From CAYWEM01 sp964457225 (lineage in GTDB: Bacteria > Acidobacteriota > Aminicenantia > UBA2199), in contig CAYWEM010000001.1 of NCBI GenBank assembly GCA_964457225.1, positions 432,507-496,506 on the forward strand: 64,000 nucleotides of DNA. Direction: 5' to 3'. Positions within the stretch are counted from its first letter, which is position 1. Each line of letters opens with the position of its first letter. The notes under the pieces were generated by a model that worked only from the letters and a program-made list of their open reading frames with translations, was not told the DNA's origin and searched no databases. The position numbers and the translations under genes are program-made. Positions 35,259 to 42,731 of the stretch are shown here, one piece after another.

Positions 35259-36459
35259 AGATTCCTCCGCTTGTTATTTCATCTTCTAAATCAAGCCGGT
35301 TGGTCCGGATGTAAACAAGGTTTTCAGCCCGATCGGCCAACAGGAACAATTCCCCGGCGTTTTCGGCTCGGAGCAGACCAGGAACTGCGGCAGGGCGGAA
35401 ATCAAGTTCCAGGTTTTTTTCCAGAAAAGCACGGAAAGAGGCCAGGAAACGTTCGGCCGCCTTCCTGTTCTGCCAGCTTGACTTCCAGCACAGCAGGTGT
35501 CCGGCGCCATCACTGAAAAGAGCGTACCTGTCTCCGTTCCAGCCCCGGGCTGCTTCCATTTGGGGGTTTTCCGGGTCCAGCAGGACGTTCAGGTTGTATT
35601 CACCGACCACGCCCCGGTTCAACTCAACCAAGCCGCTTGGGATGTATTCGACCGTCACCGGGGCCGGCCGCCATTTTTTTAAATACTTGGCCGGATCGAT
35701 GAGCTGGGCCGTGTTATCCGGCGGAGCGGCCAACATGCGGTTGATCGCCGACCATTTGCCTTTGCGGGCGATAGCCGAAACAAACCTGAGTCCGATGCCG
35801 TAAGGCATCACCAACTGGTGCCGCAGGATGGCCGGGGCGGTGTGCAGGCTGGGCGAAAACCCGGCGCTGGTCAGACCGAGCAAGGATTGCGGGCTCAATG
35901 ATGAACTGAAAGATCCGGGATCAAGCCCCATGAAACGCAGCATCAGCAGGGTGGCATCTCCTTCAAGAGCGGCCAGCACGGCCAGTCGGCGATCGTCGAA
36001 ATCAGAGTAATCCCCCAGCAGGCGACGCAGGGAAAAATGCTGGTCCTGCAAGGCATGGCGCAGTTCATGGGCCAGGATGGGGCCGTGAAAAGAGGGGATA
36101 TCCCGAAATTCCTTCAGCACCACCAGTTCGGCGTTTTTTTCGTTGTAAAAACCTCCGGCGTTCTCCAGGATCAACTGGCGGCGCAAGCGGTGCAAATCGG
36201 TAATATCCCGGGTAAAACCCATCAAATTCAGGAAAAGGGCATCTGTGGCCGCGCTTTCCGGGCTGTAATCATTAGCGTAAATTTCTTCAAGATAGCTCTC
36301 CAGGGAGCGGCGATCCAGATACTTGATCTCGACGTCCTTTTTGAAATCCAGTTCGCCGATGGAACTTACCAAGCGACGGATTTCCACCGGACTCCGGGCC
36401 GGAGTTCCGAGGGTAATCAAAACCAGAAAAACAGATAATAGTAGTGTTTTCAGTCGCAT
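35251..36459 (-). CDS. Exported HELRH metalloprotease-like protein
   Basis: A 402-residue protein with an N-terminal signal peptide (residues 3-19, cleaved near PARS). Residues 131-135 are HELRH in ILAHELRHALQDQHF, an HExxH zinc motif, and EGDATL at 166-171 is a plausible third ligand. This HELxHALQDQ plus EGDA pattern recurs in poorly characterised exported proteins of Acidobacteriota-like genomes. Peptidase activity is inferred, not demonstrated. It is co-transcribed with efp and its promoter leaves a leader of only about 6 nt. Confidence 0.7.
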   Translation of the reverse strand: MRLKTLLLSVFLVLITLGTPARSPVEIRRLVSSIGELDFKKDVEIKYLDRRSLESYLEEIYANDYSPESAATDALFLNLMGFTRDITDLHRLRRQLILENAGGFYNEKNAELVVLKEFRDIPSFHGPILAHELRHALQDQHFSLRRLLGDYSDFDDRRLAVLAALEGDATLLMLRFMGLDPGSFSSSLSPQSLLGLTSAGFSPSLHTAPAILRHQLVMPYGIGLRFVSAIARKGKWSAINRMLAAPPDNTAQLIDPAKYLKKWRPAPVTVEYIPSGLVELNRGVVGEYNLNVLLDPENPQMEAARGWNGDRYALFSDGAGHLLCWKSSWQNRKAAERFLASFRAFLEKNLELDFRPAAVPGLLRAENAGELFLLADRAENLVYIRTNRLDLEDEITSGGIYD

Positions 36460-36472
36460 ATCGGGAGTATTA

Positions 36473-36501
36473 TTTATACCATATAAGCCGGACCGGGTAA
36501 A
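36473..36501 (-). promoter_or_regulatory. Promoter of the HELRH-efp operon
   Basis: Minus strand TTTACC (36501-36496), 17-bp spacer, TATAAA (36478-36473) with extended TGG. Thirteen bases separate the -10 from the ATG, so the leader is very short. Confidence 0.65.
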
Positions 36502-36510
36502 CCGGCCGAC

Positions 36511-37056
36511 TCAGTTGAGCGGGCCGAAACGTTCAGCGGGCCAGTAGCTGAAGACCACCCTGGCCTGCAGGTAATCAAGCGGAACCACTCCGAAGGTCCG
36601 GGAATCCTGGCTGATGCGCCGGTTGTCACCGAGCAGGAAATAATGACCCGCAGGAATCAGCAGGGGTGACATATTTCTGATGGCCCCGCCGTTGTCCTGG
36701 TTTTCCCGGTCGGCCAGAAAAGGTTCGTTAAGAGGCTGGTAGTTGATGAAAACCCGGCCATCCCTGAGCTCGATGATTTCCTCCGGCAGACCGATGATCC
36801 TTTTAACCACTGATTTTTCCGGCTGGTCCGGCCGATAGAGCACCACCACGTCGAAGCGGCGCGGACCGGAACCACGCAAGGCGATTTTTGAAACCAGGAT
36901 TCTCTGCTGGTCGTTGAGCAGGGGCAACATGGAATCGCCCTCGACCTTGAAAGCCGACAGCACGAAGTTGATCAGCAGGAAAGAAAGCACGGCCGCCACC
37001 AGGATGCTGAACAGCAGGAATTTCAGAGAATCTCGGCGCTTTTTTTTCGGGGTCAT
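36511..37056 (-). CDS. lepB: Signal peptidase I
   Basis: A 181-residue inner-membrane protease that cleaves signal peptides. One N-terminal anchor (residues 13-35) is followed by the nucleophile Ser42 in VEGDSMLPLL and the general base Lys85 in SVVKRIIGLP, then GHYFLLGDNRRISQDSR near the C-terminus. The ATG at 37056 is chosen because a full promoter (37065-37093) places the transcript start next to it; an in-frame TTG at 37080 would lie upstream of the transcript. Likely essential for the many exported proteins seen here. Confidence 0.94.
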   Translation of the reverse strand: MTPKKKRRDSLKFLLFSILVAAVLSFLLINFVLSAFKVEGDSMLPLLNDQQRILVSKIALRGSGPRRFDVVVLYRPDQPEKSVVKRIIGLPEEIIELRDGRVFINYQPLNEPFLADRENQDNGGAIRNMSPLLIPAGHYFLLGDNRRISQDSRTFGVVPLDYLQARVVFSYWPAERFGPLN

Positions 37057-37064
37057 CGGCTTGA

Positions 37065-37093
37065 ATTGTATGTTTTCCAAATCTGATTGTCAA
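37065..37093 (-). promoter_or_regulatory. Promoter of lepB (leaderless)
   Basis: Minus strand perfect TTGACA (37093-37088), 17-bp spacer, TACAAT (37070-37065), then eight bases to the ATG at 37056. Confidence 0.75.
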
Positions 37094-37173
37094 CCTGCCT
37101 GACTGGTCGATCTCTCAGCAGGCATTCGTGAACAGAGATAAATAAGGAAGGCTTTTATCCGGCAAACCCCGCT

Positions 37174-37797
37174 TTATTCCACGGCGGCCGCCTGGGCGGC
37201 CAGGGCGGCCAGCACGGCGCGCAGGGCCTTGATTTCACTGCTGTGAACCTTGAGTTCGCGATATCCCCGGGTGCCGACATAGCGGAGCTTGACCTTACGG
37301 CCGGCGGCGACCTTCCTTACCAGTTCGTATTCGTCGGGATTCATAGCAATGTCGTAGTATTCCAGGATTCCCCCGGCCCCGGCTCCCGAAATCTGGCTCA
37401 TGCCGTCTCCGCTCAGGCCCTCGCTGAAGGATTCACTTCCCGGCTGGTTGGTTCTGAAAAGATCCTGGGTGCGTACCGTGCCCCGCACTTCCAGGTTTCC
37501 CTCAATGCCATCGACGTCAAAAAGGAAATTTTTCAGGAACAACTGCTCCCGGGCGAAATGGTTGATGCGCAGGCGCAGGGTCAGGCCCTGGTCGGCATCG
37601 TGTTTCAGCAGGTAGATGAAAAGGCTGGCCCGCGGGCTCAGCCCCCGGGGCATCAGGGTGGTCACCCCGCGCCGTTCGTCTCTTCTCAGAGTGAGCTTGT
37701 GATCACGAGACAGTTGTTCCAGGTCCGAAGCCGCGGCGCTCAGCAATCCGCCGGAAAACAGGCCGATCAGCAATATTGCCGGAATTGTTCTGTTCAT
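37174..37797 (-). CDS. Exported protein of unknown function
   Basis: A 207-residue protein I do not recognise. It has a clear signal peptide (MNRTIPAILLIGLFSGGLLSAAA). The mature part is a mix of beta-strand-like segments and charged helices, with a Gly-rich patch around GDGMSQISGAGAGG and an Ala-rich C-terminus. No enzyme motif is visible. GGGAGG precedes the ATG, and a possible -10 TATACT lies near 37828. It stands alone between lepB and tRNA-Val. Confidence 0.7.
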   Translation of the reverse strand: MNRTIPAILLIGLFSGGLLSAAASDLEQLSRDHKLTLRRDERRGVTTLMPRGLSPRASLFIYLLKHDADQGLTLRLRINHFAREQLFLKNFLFDVDGIEGNLEVRGTVRTQDLFRTNQPGSESFSEGLSGDGMSQISGAGAGGILEYYDIAMNPDEYELVRKVAAGRKVKLRYVGTRGYRELKVHSSEIKALRAVLAALAAQAAAVE

Positions 37798-37858
37798 GTC
37801 GCCTCCCTTTAAGTAACCAAGTATAAACCATTAAACCGCCCGTTTCCACCCCAGGTAC

Positions 37859-37887
37859 TTGACCTCGCAGTGTAATCAGCCTATAAT
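37859..37887 (+). promoter_or_regulatory. Promoter of tRNA-Val
   Basis: TTGACC (37859-37864), 17-bp spacer, perfect TATAAT (37882-37887). The predicted start is a few bases before the mature tRNA 5' end at 37898. Confidence 0.75.
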
Positions 37888-37897
37888 GGCTTCCTCT

Positions 37898-37970
37898 GGG
37901 CGATTAACTCAGCGGCTAGAGTGCTACCTTCACACGGTAGAAGTCAGAGGTTCAAATCCTCTATCGCCCA
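37898..37970 (+). tRNA. tRNA-Val (anticodon CAC)
   Basis: A 73-nt cloverleaf. The acceptor stem GGGCGAT/ATCGCCC pairs fully and has an A discriminator. The D arm contains AGCGGCTAGAG, and the anticodon stem CTACC/GGTAG encloses TTCACAC with anticodon CAC. The T arm AGAGG-TTCAAAT-CCTCT is complete. The 3' CCA is not encoded (TTC follows), so CCA-adding enzyme is needed. Confidence 0.95.
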
Positions 37971-38004
37971 TTCTTTTCTCTTTCAGAGCATCAAGCGGAA
38001 AAAC

Positions 38005-38682
38005 ATGCCGAAACATACAAAACCACAGCCCCTGATGATCATCCCCTTTTTTCCCGGCCGGGACCTGCTGGACCGTGAACGTCAGCGAGCCTTAAAGGTC
38101 AAAGAGCTGTTCCGGGCCGAACTGCTACGCTTCGCAAACTGTGAAATCCTGAGCGGCTTTGTCGGTTATCCCTACCTCGAAGTACTTCTGCGATTTATGC
38201 CCGACTGGAGACATAGAGAAATCTATTTCCTGGGCACGGCCGGCTTCCTGGGCCCTGAACCGCCGCCCCCGACCCCGCTGCAGCTCGACAGCATCAGCGC
38301 GGATCCGGCCCAGTTCCTGCTCAGCGAACAGGAATACTTTACACTAAAACCTTTCCCTGCCTTTCCGGCCGTGCCCGGAGTCAGCGTGGATCTGCCGGGC
38401 CGCGAAAACGACTCCTGGCTGGCCGAACAGCGCCGGGCCGGGCGCAGGGTGGTCGAGATGGAGATATACGCCCTGGCCGCCCTTTACGGTCGTCCCCTGA
38501 CCGCCCTGGTGGCGCTCAGCGATTACTTCGACCCCGGCGGGGCCAATCGCCGCCGGCCGGCCGGCCTGGTTGAACAGGAATTCGAACTGGCCTACACTCA
38601 AATCAGGAGATTGATAAATGAAAGACAAGGTGATCCTGACCCGGCCCCTACCGGCCGCAGCCCTGACTGCGTTGAACCGTGA
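38005..38682 (+). CDS. Nucleoside phosphorylase/nucleosidase-like protein
   Basis: A 225-residue protein whose C-terminal half resembles the phosphorylase superfamily (MTA/SAH nucleosidase, purine nucleoside phosphorylase). VVEMEIYALAALYG matches the substrate-binding VEMEGAA motif, and TALVALSDYFD matches the VSD segment with the catalytic Asp. The N-terminus lacks the usual glycine-rich phosphate loop, so function is uncertain. The ATG at 38005 follows the tRNA by 34 bases. The gene overlaps the next one by 65 bases in another frame. Confidence 0.6.
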   Translation: MPKHTKPQPLMIIPFFPGRDLLDRERQRALKVKELFRAELLRFANCEILSGFVGYPYLEVLLRFMPDWRHREIYFLGTAGFLGPEPPPPTPLQLDSISADPAQFLLSEQEYFTLKPFPAFPAVPGVSVDLPGRENDSWLAEQRRAGRRVVEMEIYALAALYGRPLTALVALSDYFDPGGANRRRPAGLVEQEFELAYTQIRRLINERQGDPDPAPTGRSPDCVEP

Positions 38683-39589
38683 ATTCACCCTGCTGTCGGC
38701 CTGGGAATCCGGCCTGGAACCTGCAGATCTGCTGAGGGCCAATCCAACCTGCCGCGGGCTGATCTCTTTTCTCTCCGACCCGGTCGGCCCGGAACTGATG
38801 GCCGCCGGCCCTGAATTAAGAGTAATCGCCAATTACGCGGTGGGCTACAACAACATCGACCTGGCCGCAGCCCGGGCACGCGGCATCTACGTCTGCCACA
38901 CGCCCGACATCCTGACCGCGGCCAGCGCCGACCTGACCCTGGCCCTGCTGTTGGCCGTGGCCCGGCGCCTGGTGCCGGCCGATGCCTTTACCCGGGCCGG
39001 CAAGTTCAAAGGCTGGGAGGCCGAGCTCTTTTTAGGCCGAGAACTGCAGGGCGCACTGCTGGGCATAGTCGGACTGGGGCGCATCGGCACGGCCGTGGCC
39101 CGGCGGGCGGCGGCCTTCGGTATGCGGGTGGCCTATTATTCGCGAACCCACAAGCCTGAACTCGAAGAAAAAGAGGGCTGGCGGTTCATGGAATTCGACC
39201 GACTGCTGGCCGCGTCCGATGTTATCAGCCTGCACTTGCCCTACAGCCGGGAAAACCACCACCTGATGAACCGCCGGGCCTTTGACCTGATGAAGAAGGA
39301 TGCCATTTTCCTGAACGTGGCCCGCGGCGGCCTGATGGATGAGGCGGCCCTGGCCGAAAAACTGAAAAATAAAGAACTCTTCGGAGCCGGGCTGGACGTT
39401 TACGAACACGAACCACTTATAAACGAAAGTCTCTTGGCCCTGGAAAACGTGGTTATGGTTCCGCATATCGGCAGTGCCACCGACCAGACCCGCCTGGCTA
39501 TGGCCCGGATGAACCTGGAGAGCGTCAAGGCCGCCCTCGCCGGCGAAAAACCGCCCCACCTGGTCCCCGCCCTCGGGGACGGTTCTTGA
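38618..39589 (+). CDS. D-isomer 2-hydroxyacid dehydrogenase (glyoxylate/hydroxypyruvate reductase-like)
   Basis: A 323-residue NAD(P)-dependent reductase of 2-oxo acids. The Rossmann loop is VGLGRIGTAVARR, and the catalytic triad is visible as Arg in NVARGG, Glu in DVYEHEP and His in MVPHIGSAT. Length fits GyaR/GhrB enzymes. The ATG is preceded by CAGGAG. The last four codons and stop fall inside copy 1 of the 26-bp direct repeat (from 39576), so the C-terminal tail may have been altered by insertion of that repeat. Confidence 0.92.
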   Translation: MKDKVILTRPLPAAALTALNREFTLLSAWESGLEPADLLRANPTCRGLISFLSDPVGPELMAAGPELRVIANYAVGYNNIDLAAARARGIYVCHTPDILTAASADLTLALLLAVARRLVPADAFTRAGKFKGWEAELFLGRELQGALLGIVGLGRIGTAVARRAAAFGMRVAYYSRTHKPELEEKEGWRFMEFDRLLAASDVISLHLPYSRENHHLMNRRAFDLMKKDAIFLNVARGGLMDEAALAEKLKNKELFGAGLDVYEHEPLINESLLALENVVMVPHIGSATDQTRLAMARMNLESVKAALAGEKPPHLVPALGDGS

Positions 39590-39630
39590 TTTCTTGACTT
39601 TATCGCCGGCACCCAGCCGTAATTGACCCT
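39576..39630. repeat. Direct repeat copy 1 flanking a toxin-antitoxin pair
   Basis: A 26-bp segment (39576-39601, beginning GGGACGGTTC) is identical to 40405-40430. Similarity continues imperfectly for about 28 more bases (GCCGGC, CCC, CCG, AAT blocks). It overlaps the 3' end of the dehydrogenase gene. Confidence 0.85.
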
Positions 39631-39647
39631 GATCCCCCCAGATCAGG
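39628..39647. repeat. 7-bp hairpin after repeat copy 1
   Basis: CCTGATC and GATCAGG form a perfect stem around a six-base loop. No T-run follows. It may mark the end of the repeat unit or act as a weak transcription barrier. Confidence 0.35.
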
Positions 39648-39685
39648 AGAAACAGGCGGTGATCTTGACACTTACAGCGACGGTT

Positions 39686-39711
39686 CGGAAAAAGTAGGCC
39701 ACCCTACTCCG
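39686..39711. terminator. Possible weak terminator hairpin
   Basis: AGTAGG (39693-39698) pairs with CCTACT (39703-39708) around CCAC. The stem extends with CGG/CCG across a four-base A bulge. It lies between convergent genes, nine bases beyond the PIN gene stop. Confidence 0.35.
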
Positions 39712-39719
39712 AGGGATGC

Positions 39720-40124
39720 TCAGGGCCGCTTTTTCAGACTTTCCCAGAATTGCCGGGGATTGAGTATGGTTATTCGGCCGTAAGCACCCAGAGACAGCAG
39801 ATCACGGTCGCCGCTGACGATGCAATCGGCTCCGCAGGCCAGAGCCAGGCCGATGATGTGATCATCATTGGGATCACGGCAGACTTGTTTTTTCAGTTCG
39901 TTGGGCTCAACCAGGCAGCAGAATTCCCTGAGAAAAACCAGAACTTCGGCAACGGCGGCCGGAGGCATTTTCAACTTGAGAGCCAGGTTTTTCTTCAGCT
40001 CGATCAGCAGTTTTTCACTGACCTGGATTTCGTGCTGCTGCAGGCAGAGTTCAAAAACAGCGTGCGAAAGACCTCGTACGGCAAAAGCAGAAAATATGAC
40101 ATTGGTATCCAGAACGATTTTCAC
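39720..40124 (-). CDS. PIN-domain toxin (COG1569-like)
   Basis: A 134-residue PIN-family protein of the 'putative toxin component' type. Acidic active-site residues are visible: Asp5 in IVLDTNVIFSAF, the Glu in LLIELKKNL, Asp in RDPNDDHIIGLA and Asp in CIVSGDRDLLSLG. It is predicted to be an RNA-cleaving toxin. The start codon overlaps or abuts the stop of the RHH antitoxin gene at 40124, giving a coupled pair. The pair lies between two copies of a direct repeat. Confidence 0.87.
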   Translation of the reverse strand: MKIVLDTNVIFSAFAVRGLSHAVFELCLQQHEIQVSEKLLIELKKNLALKLKMPPAAVAEVLVFLREFCCLVEPNELKKQVCRDPNDDHIIGLALACGADCIVSGDRDLLSLGAYGRITILNPRQFWESLKKRP

Positions 40125-40339
40125 TAGATCTGCTTGAATACGTCCTCATCTGTCAGAAGGCCCTGGGCTTCGGCGAACGGCAGCACCAGATTACGCAGTT
40201 TGCGGAAGCGATACAGGGCAATGTATTTCTGAAGTGATTCCCGCACCAGGTCACTGACCGGCTTGCCTTCCCGGCGACTTATTTCCTTGAGATTTTTGTT
40301 GATCTCCTCGGGCACGCGGATACTGATGGTCTGACTCAT
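40124..40339 (-). CDS. Ribbon-helix-helix antitoxin
   Basis: A 71-residue antitoxin. Residues 1-40 are a CopG/Arc-like ribbon-helix-helix (QTISIRVPEEINKNLKEIS strand-helix, then GKPVSDLVRESLQKYI). The tail should bind the PIN toxin. The start is ATG 40339, with GGAG seven bases upstream. The promoter overlaps a tandem 10-bp repeat, so autoregulation is likely. Confidence 0.85.
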   Translation of the reverse strand: MSQTISIRVPEEINKNLKEISRREGKPVSDLVRESLQKYIALYRFRKLRNLVLPFAEAQGLLTDEDVFKQI

Positions 40340-40348
40340 GTTTTCTCC

Positions 40349-40368
40349 ATGTAATACAATGTAATACA
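40349..40368. promoter_or_regulatory. Tandem 10-bp operator in the antitoxin promoter
   Basis: ATGTAATACA occurs twice head to tail without spacing (40349-40358 and 40359-40368). It overlaps the -10 and the predicted transcript start, which suits cooperative binding of ribbon-helix-helix dimers one helical turn apart. Confidence 0.65.
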
Positions 40369-40386
40369 TAAATCGCTTTTTGTCAA
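40358..40386 (-). promoter_or_regulatory. Promoter of the RHH/PIN operon
   Basis: Minus strand perfect TTGACA (40386-40381), 17-bp spacer, TACATT (40363-40358), overlapping the tandem operator. Confidence 0.65.
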
Positions 40387-40404
40387 CCTTCCTGGAAAAA
40401 ACAA

Positions 40405-40458
40405 GGGACGGTTCTTGATTTCTTGACTTTTTAGCCGGCGCCCGACCGGAATGACTCT
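40405..40458. repeat. Direct repeat copy 2 flanking a toxin-antitoxin pair
   Basis: The first 26 bases (40405-40430) are identical to 39576-39601 in the same orientation, followed by about 28 bases of imperfect similarity. It lies in the interval between the antitoxin promoter and the flgE stop. Confidence 0.85.
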
Positions 40459-40568
40459 TCTATTCAGGAGCCGGAGAATCACAAAAACCTTTTTAAATTC
40501 TCCTATTCCCGGTCAGCCAGGCTTCCGGCCCGGTCAATTTCGCTTATCCTGTACCCTCAGCCTTTACT

Positions 40569-41843
40569 TCAGCCCTTGAGGCGCAGGGTCTCCTGCAGGA
40601 TCTGGTCCGAGGTGGTGATGATGCGGGAATTCGACTGGTAGCCGCGCTCAAAGACGATCATGTTGGTGAACTCGGTGGCGATGTCCACGTTGGACGATTC
40701 CAGGGCACTGCCGATCACCGTACCGCGGCCGCCCGAACCCGGGGCGCCGATCGAGGGCGTTCCCGAGGCCAGGGTGGCGGCGAACAGGTTCTGACCCACC
40801 CGGATCAGGCCGCGGTTGTTGTTGAAAGTGGCCGTGGCCAGCTGACCCAGGGGGGCGATCTGGCCGTTGGAGAAGATGCCTTCCAGGATGCCCTCGTTGT
40901 TGATGATCAGAGAGGTCAGGTTGCCCGGGGGGTAACCATCGGTGAAAGTCGAGCTGGTTGACGAGGGCAGGGGGTAGCCGGTCAGCAGACCGACTCCATT
41001 GTCGTCGTAGAGCTGCCAGGTGAAATTGAGGGGATCCGAACCGTTGGTGAAGGCCGGAGTGGCCAGAGCCACATCGCCAGCCGGCACAATCATGGTGCCG
41101 CTGCCATCGAATTCGACCAGGCCGGTACCAAGCACGAAGGGCGTGCCGGGCACACCGCCGACCACGTCATCGCCGGGCAGGGTCACTTCGTAGCTCCACT
41201 GGTCGTTGCCGCCGACTATGCCGTTGTGGGTGAATTCTATGGACAGGGTATGCGGGGAACCCTTGCTGTCGTAGAGGGTAAGCGAAGCCGAATAAGTGGC
41301 CCCGACATCATCCCGGACGTTCAGGTTGCCGATGATCCTGGCCAGGGTGGTTTCCTGGGGCGGCGAAATGGAATTGGCCGGCAGGTAGATGGCTGACAGG
41401 GTGCCCGAGGCATTGATAGTGCCGTCCGGGTTGCGTTGAGTGTAGCCCAGCACGTACTTGCCCGAAGGGTCGACCAGGTAGCCTTCACGGTTGAAGGAAA
41501 AATTGCCCGACCTGGTAAAAAAACGATCCTCCGGTGTATTTCCGACTACGAAGAAGCCGTTGCCCTCAATGGCCACGTTGGTGGCCTCAGTGGTCCGCTG
41601 TACCGAGCCCTGGCTGAAGATGCCGTCGATGGAATTGGTCAGGACACCCAGGCCGACCTGCATCGGGTTACCGGCGCCTGAGGTGGCGATACCTCCGAAG
41701 GTGGCCGTGACCAGGTCGTGAAAACTCATGGTCGAGGCCTTGAAACCGGTGGTGTTGATGTTGGCCAGGTTGTTGCCGACGATGTTCAGGGCGCTGGCAT
41801 AAGCCGAGAGCCCAGTGAGACCTGAATAAAAAGATTTGATCAT
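40569..41843 (-). CDS. flgE: Flagellar hook protein FlgE
   Basis: A 424-residue axial protein forming the flagellar hook. The N-terminal rod/hook signature SGLTGLSAYASALNIVGNNLANINTTGFKAS and the C-terminal helix SNVDIATEFTNMIVFERGYQSNSRIITTSDQ, which packs with it in the D0 core, are both present. The middle carries beta domains (QGSVQRTTEATNVAIEGNGFF). The start overlaps the flgD stop by four bases. No other flagellar structural gene is in the window, so the main cluster is elsewhere. Confidence 0.95.
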   Translation of the reverse strand: MIKSFYSGLTGLSAYASALNIVGNNLANINTTGFKASTMSFHDLVTATFGGIATSGAGNPMQVGLGVLTNSIDGIFSQGSVQRTTEATNVAIEGNGFFVVGNTPEDRFFTRSGNFSFNREGYLVDPSGKYVLGYTQRNPDGTINASGTLSAIYLPANSISPPQETTLARIIGNLNVRDDVGATYSASLTLYDSKGSPHTLSIEFTHNGIVGGNDQWSYEVTLPGDDVVGGVPGTPFVLGTGLVEFDGSGTMIVPAGDVALATPAFTNGSDPLNFTWQLYDDNGVGLLTGYPLPSSTSSTFTDGYPPGNLTSLIINNEGILEGIFSNGQIAPLGQLATATFNNNRGLIRVGQNLFAATLASGTPSIGAPGSGGRGTVIGSALESSNVDIATEFTNMIVFERGYQSNSRIITTSDQILQETLRLKG

Positions 41844-42520
41844 TGTTCGCTTTCTCCTTGATCGAGTATCACTTCGCTGATATCGGCCAGGTTGATCCTT
41901 TCCTTCCAGGATTTCAACCAGATCTGGTTGCCTTCGAAGTAAACGGACTGTACCAGGAAATTGGCAAAAGTCACGGCTCCGTTCAATTTCTCGTTGCCGC
42001 TGCCCACTATTTCAAAGCTGTAGTTTCCGCGGGCCAGTTTTTCGCCCTTGTCGTCGCGACTGTCGAACCAAAAGCTGTTTTCTCCGTTCTTCAGCTCGGT
42101 CAAAGAAATTCTCCTGACCAGTTCGCCGTTTTCGTTACGTACCTGCAGCCAGGCCTCGTTGGGCAGTTCATCCAGGTTGAAGCGGAGTTCAACTCCCGCG
42201 GCATTGCTGATGCTGAAACCATCGCCGGGCACCATGACCCTTTTGCCGATCAGGTTGACCATCTGCGAGTTGGTGGCCGCGCCCTGGGTCAGGGCCAGCA
42301 GTTCCATGCCGGAGGCGATGTTCTTCATCTGTTCCAGCGAGGAAAACTGGGCCAATTGGGCGATGAACTCGGTGTTCTTCATCGGCTCCAGCGGGTTCTG
42401 GTTGATAACCTGGGCGATTAAAAGTTCCAGAAAGGCGTCCTTGCCGAGTTCGCCGTCACGGCCCTGGTTTGAACCGGCCGCCGGCAGGTTGGTGTTCAGA
42501 AATCCTACCACGTCAATCAT
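41840..42520 (-). CDS. flgD: Flagellar hook-capping protein FlgD
   Basis: A 226-residue scaffold protein that caps the growing hook. The FlgD N-terminal signature is clear (LGKDAFLELLIAQVINQNPLEPMKNTEFIAQLAQFSSLEQM region). It is followed by a beta domain with FSISNAAGVELRFNLDELP and the Fn3/tudor-like part. ATG 42520 is chosen for its GGAGG six bases upstream and because the family starts near there; a longer upstream extension is not credible. flgD-flgE form a two-gene operon. Confidence 0.92.
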   Translation of the reverse strand: MIDVVGFLNTNLPAAGSNQGRDGELGKDAFLELLIAQVINQNPLEPMKNTEFIAQLAQFSSLEQMKNIASGMELLALTQGAATNSQMVNLIGKRVMVPGDGFSISNAAGVELRFNLDELPNEAWLQVRNENGELVRRISLTELKNGENSFWFDSRDDKGEKLARGNYSFEIVGSGNEKLNGAVTFANFLVQSVYFEGNQIWLKSWKERINLADISEVILDQGESEQ

Positions 42521-42714
42521 TTGCGCCTCCGATTGACAGGAAGCAATAACCCTGCCAAGTCGATGGCCAGGCAAAAGCCCTGTTTTACTTGCCTCCTCGC
42601 TGTTCACCGCGGCCAAGATGGGAAAAAACTGCTGTCTTACCGGGGATTTTTTTGCCGGGTTGCGGATCCGGTTTTACCCTGCCTCTTCCTCTTAAAGCCT
42701 GACATTTTTCAATA

Positions 42715-42723
42715 TGCTATAAT
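42715..42723 (+). promoter_or_regulatory. Extended -10 promoter of rsmA (leaderless)
   Basis: TGC plus perfect TATAAT (42718-42723), eight bases before the ATG at 42732. No strong -35 and no Shine-Dalgarno. Confidence 0.6.
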
Positions 42724-42731
42724 CCTTGATC

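Noticed and set aside
37080..37080. TTG at 37080 as the lepB start
   Set aside because: It lies within the promoter, upstream of the predicted transcript start.
39576..40458. An insertion sequence between the two direct repeats
   Set aside because: No transposase frame or terminal inverted repeats are present; only the PIN/RHH pair lies between.
42521..42731. Sigma-28 or sigma-54 promoter for flgD
   Set aside because: GG and GC elements occur but with the wrong spacing, and no convincing TAAA/GCCGATAA pair was found.
42716..42731. A TTG two codons upstream as the start of rsmA
   Set aside because: It would leave even less room after the -10; the ATG at 42732 gives the family N-terminus.
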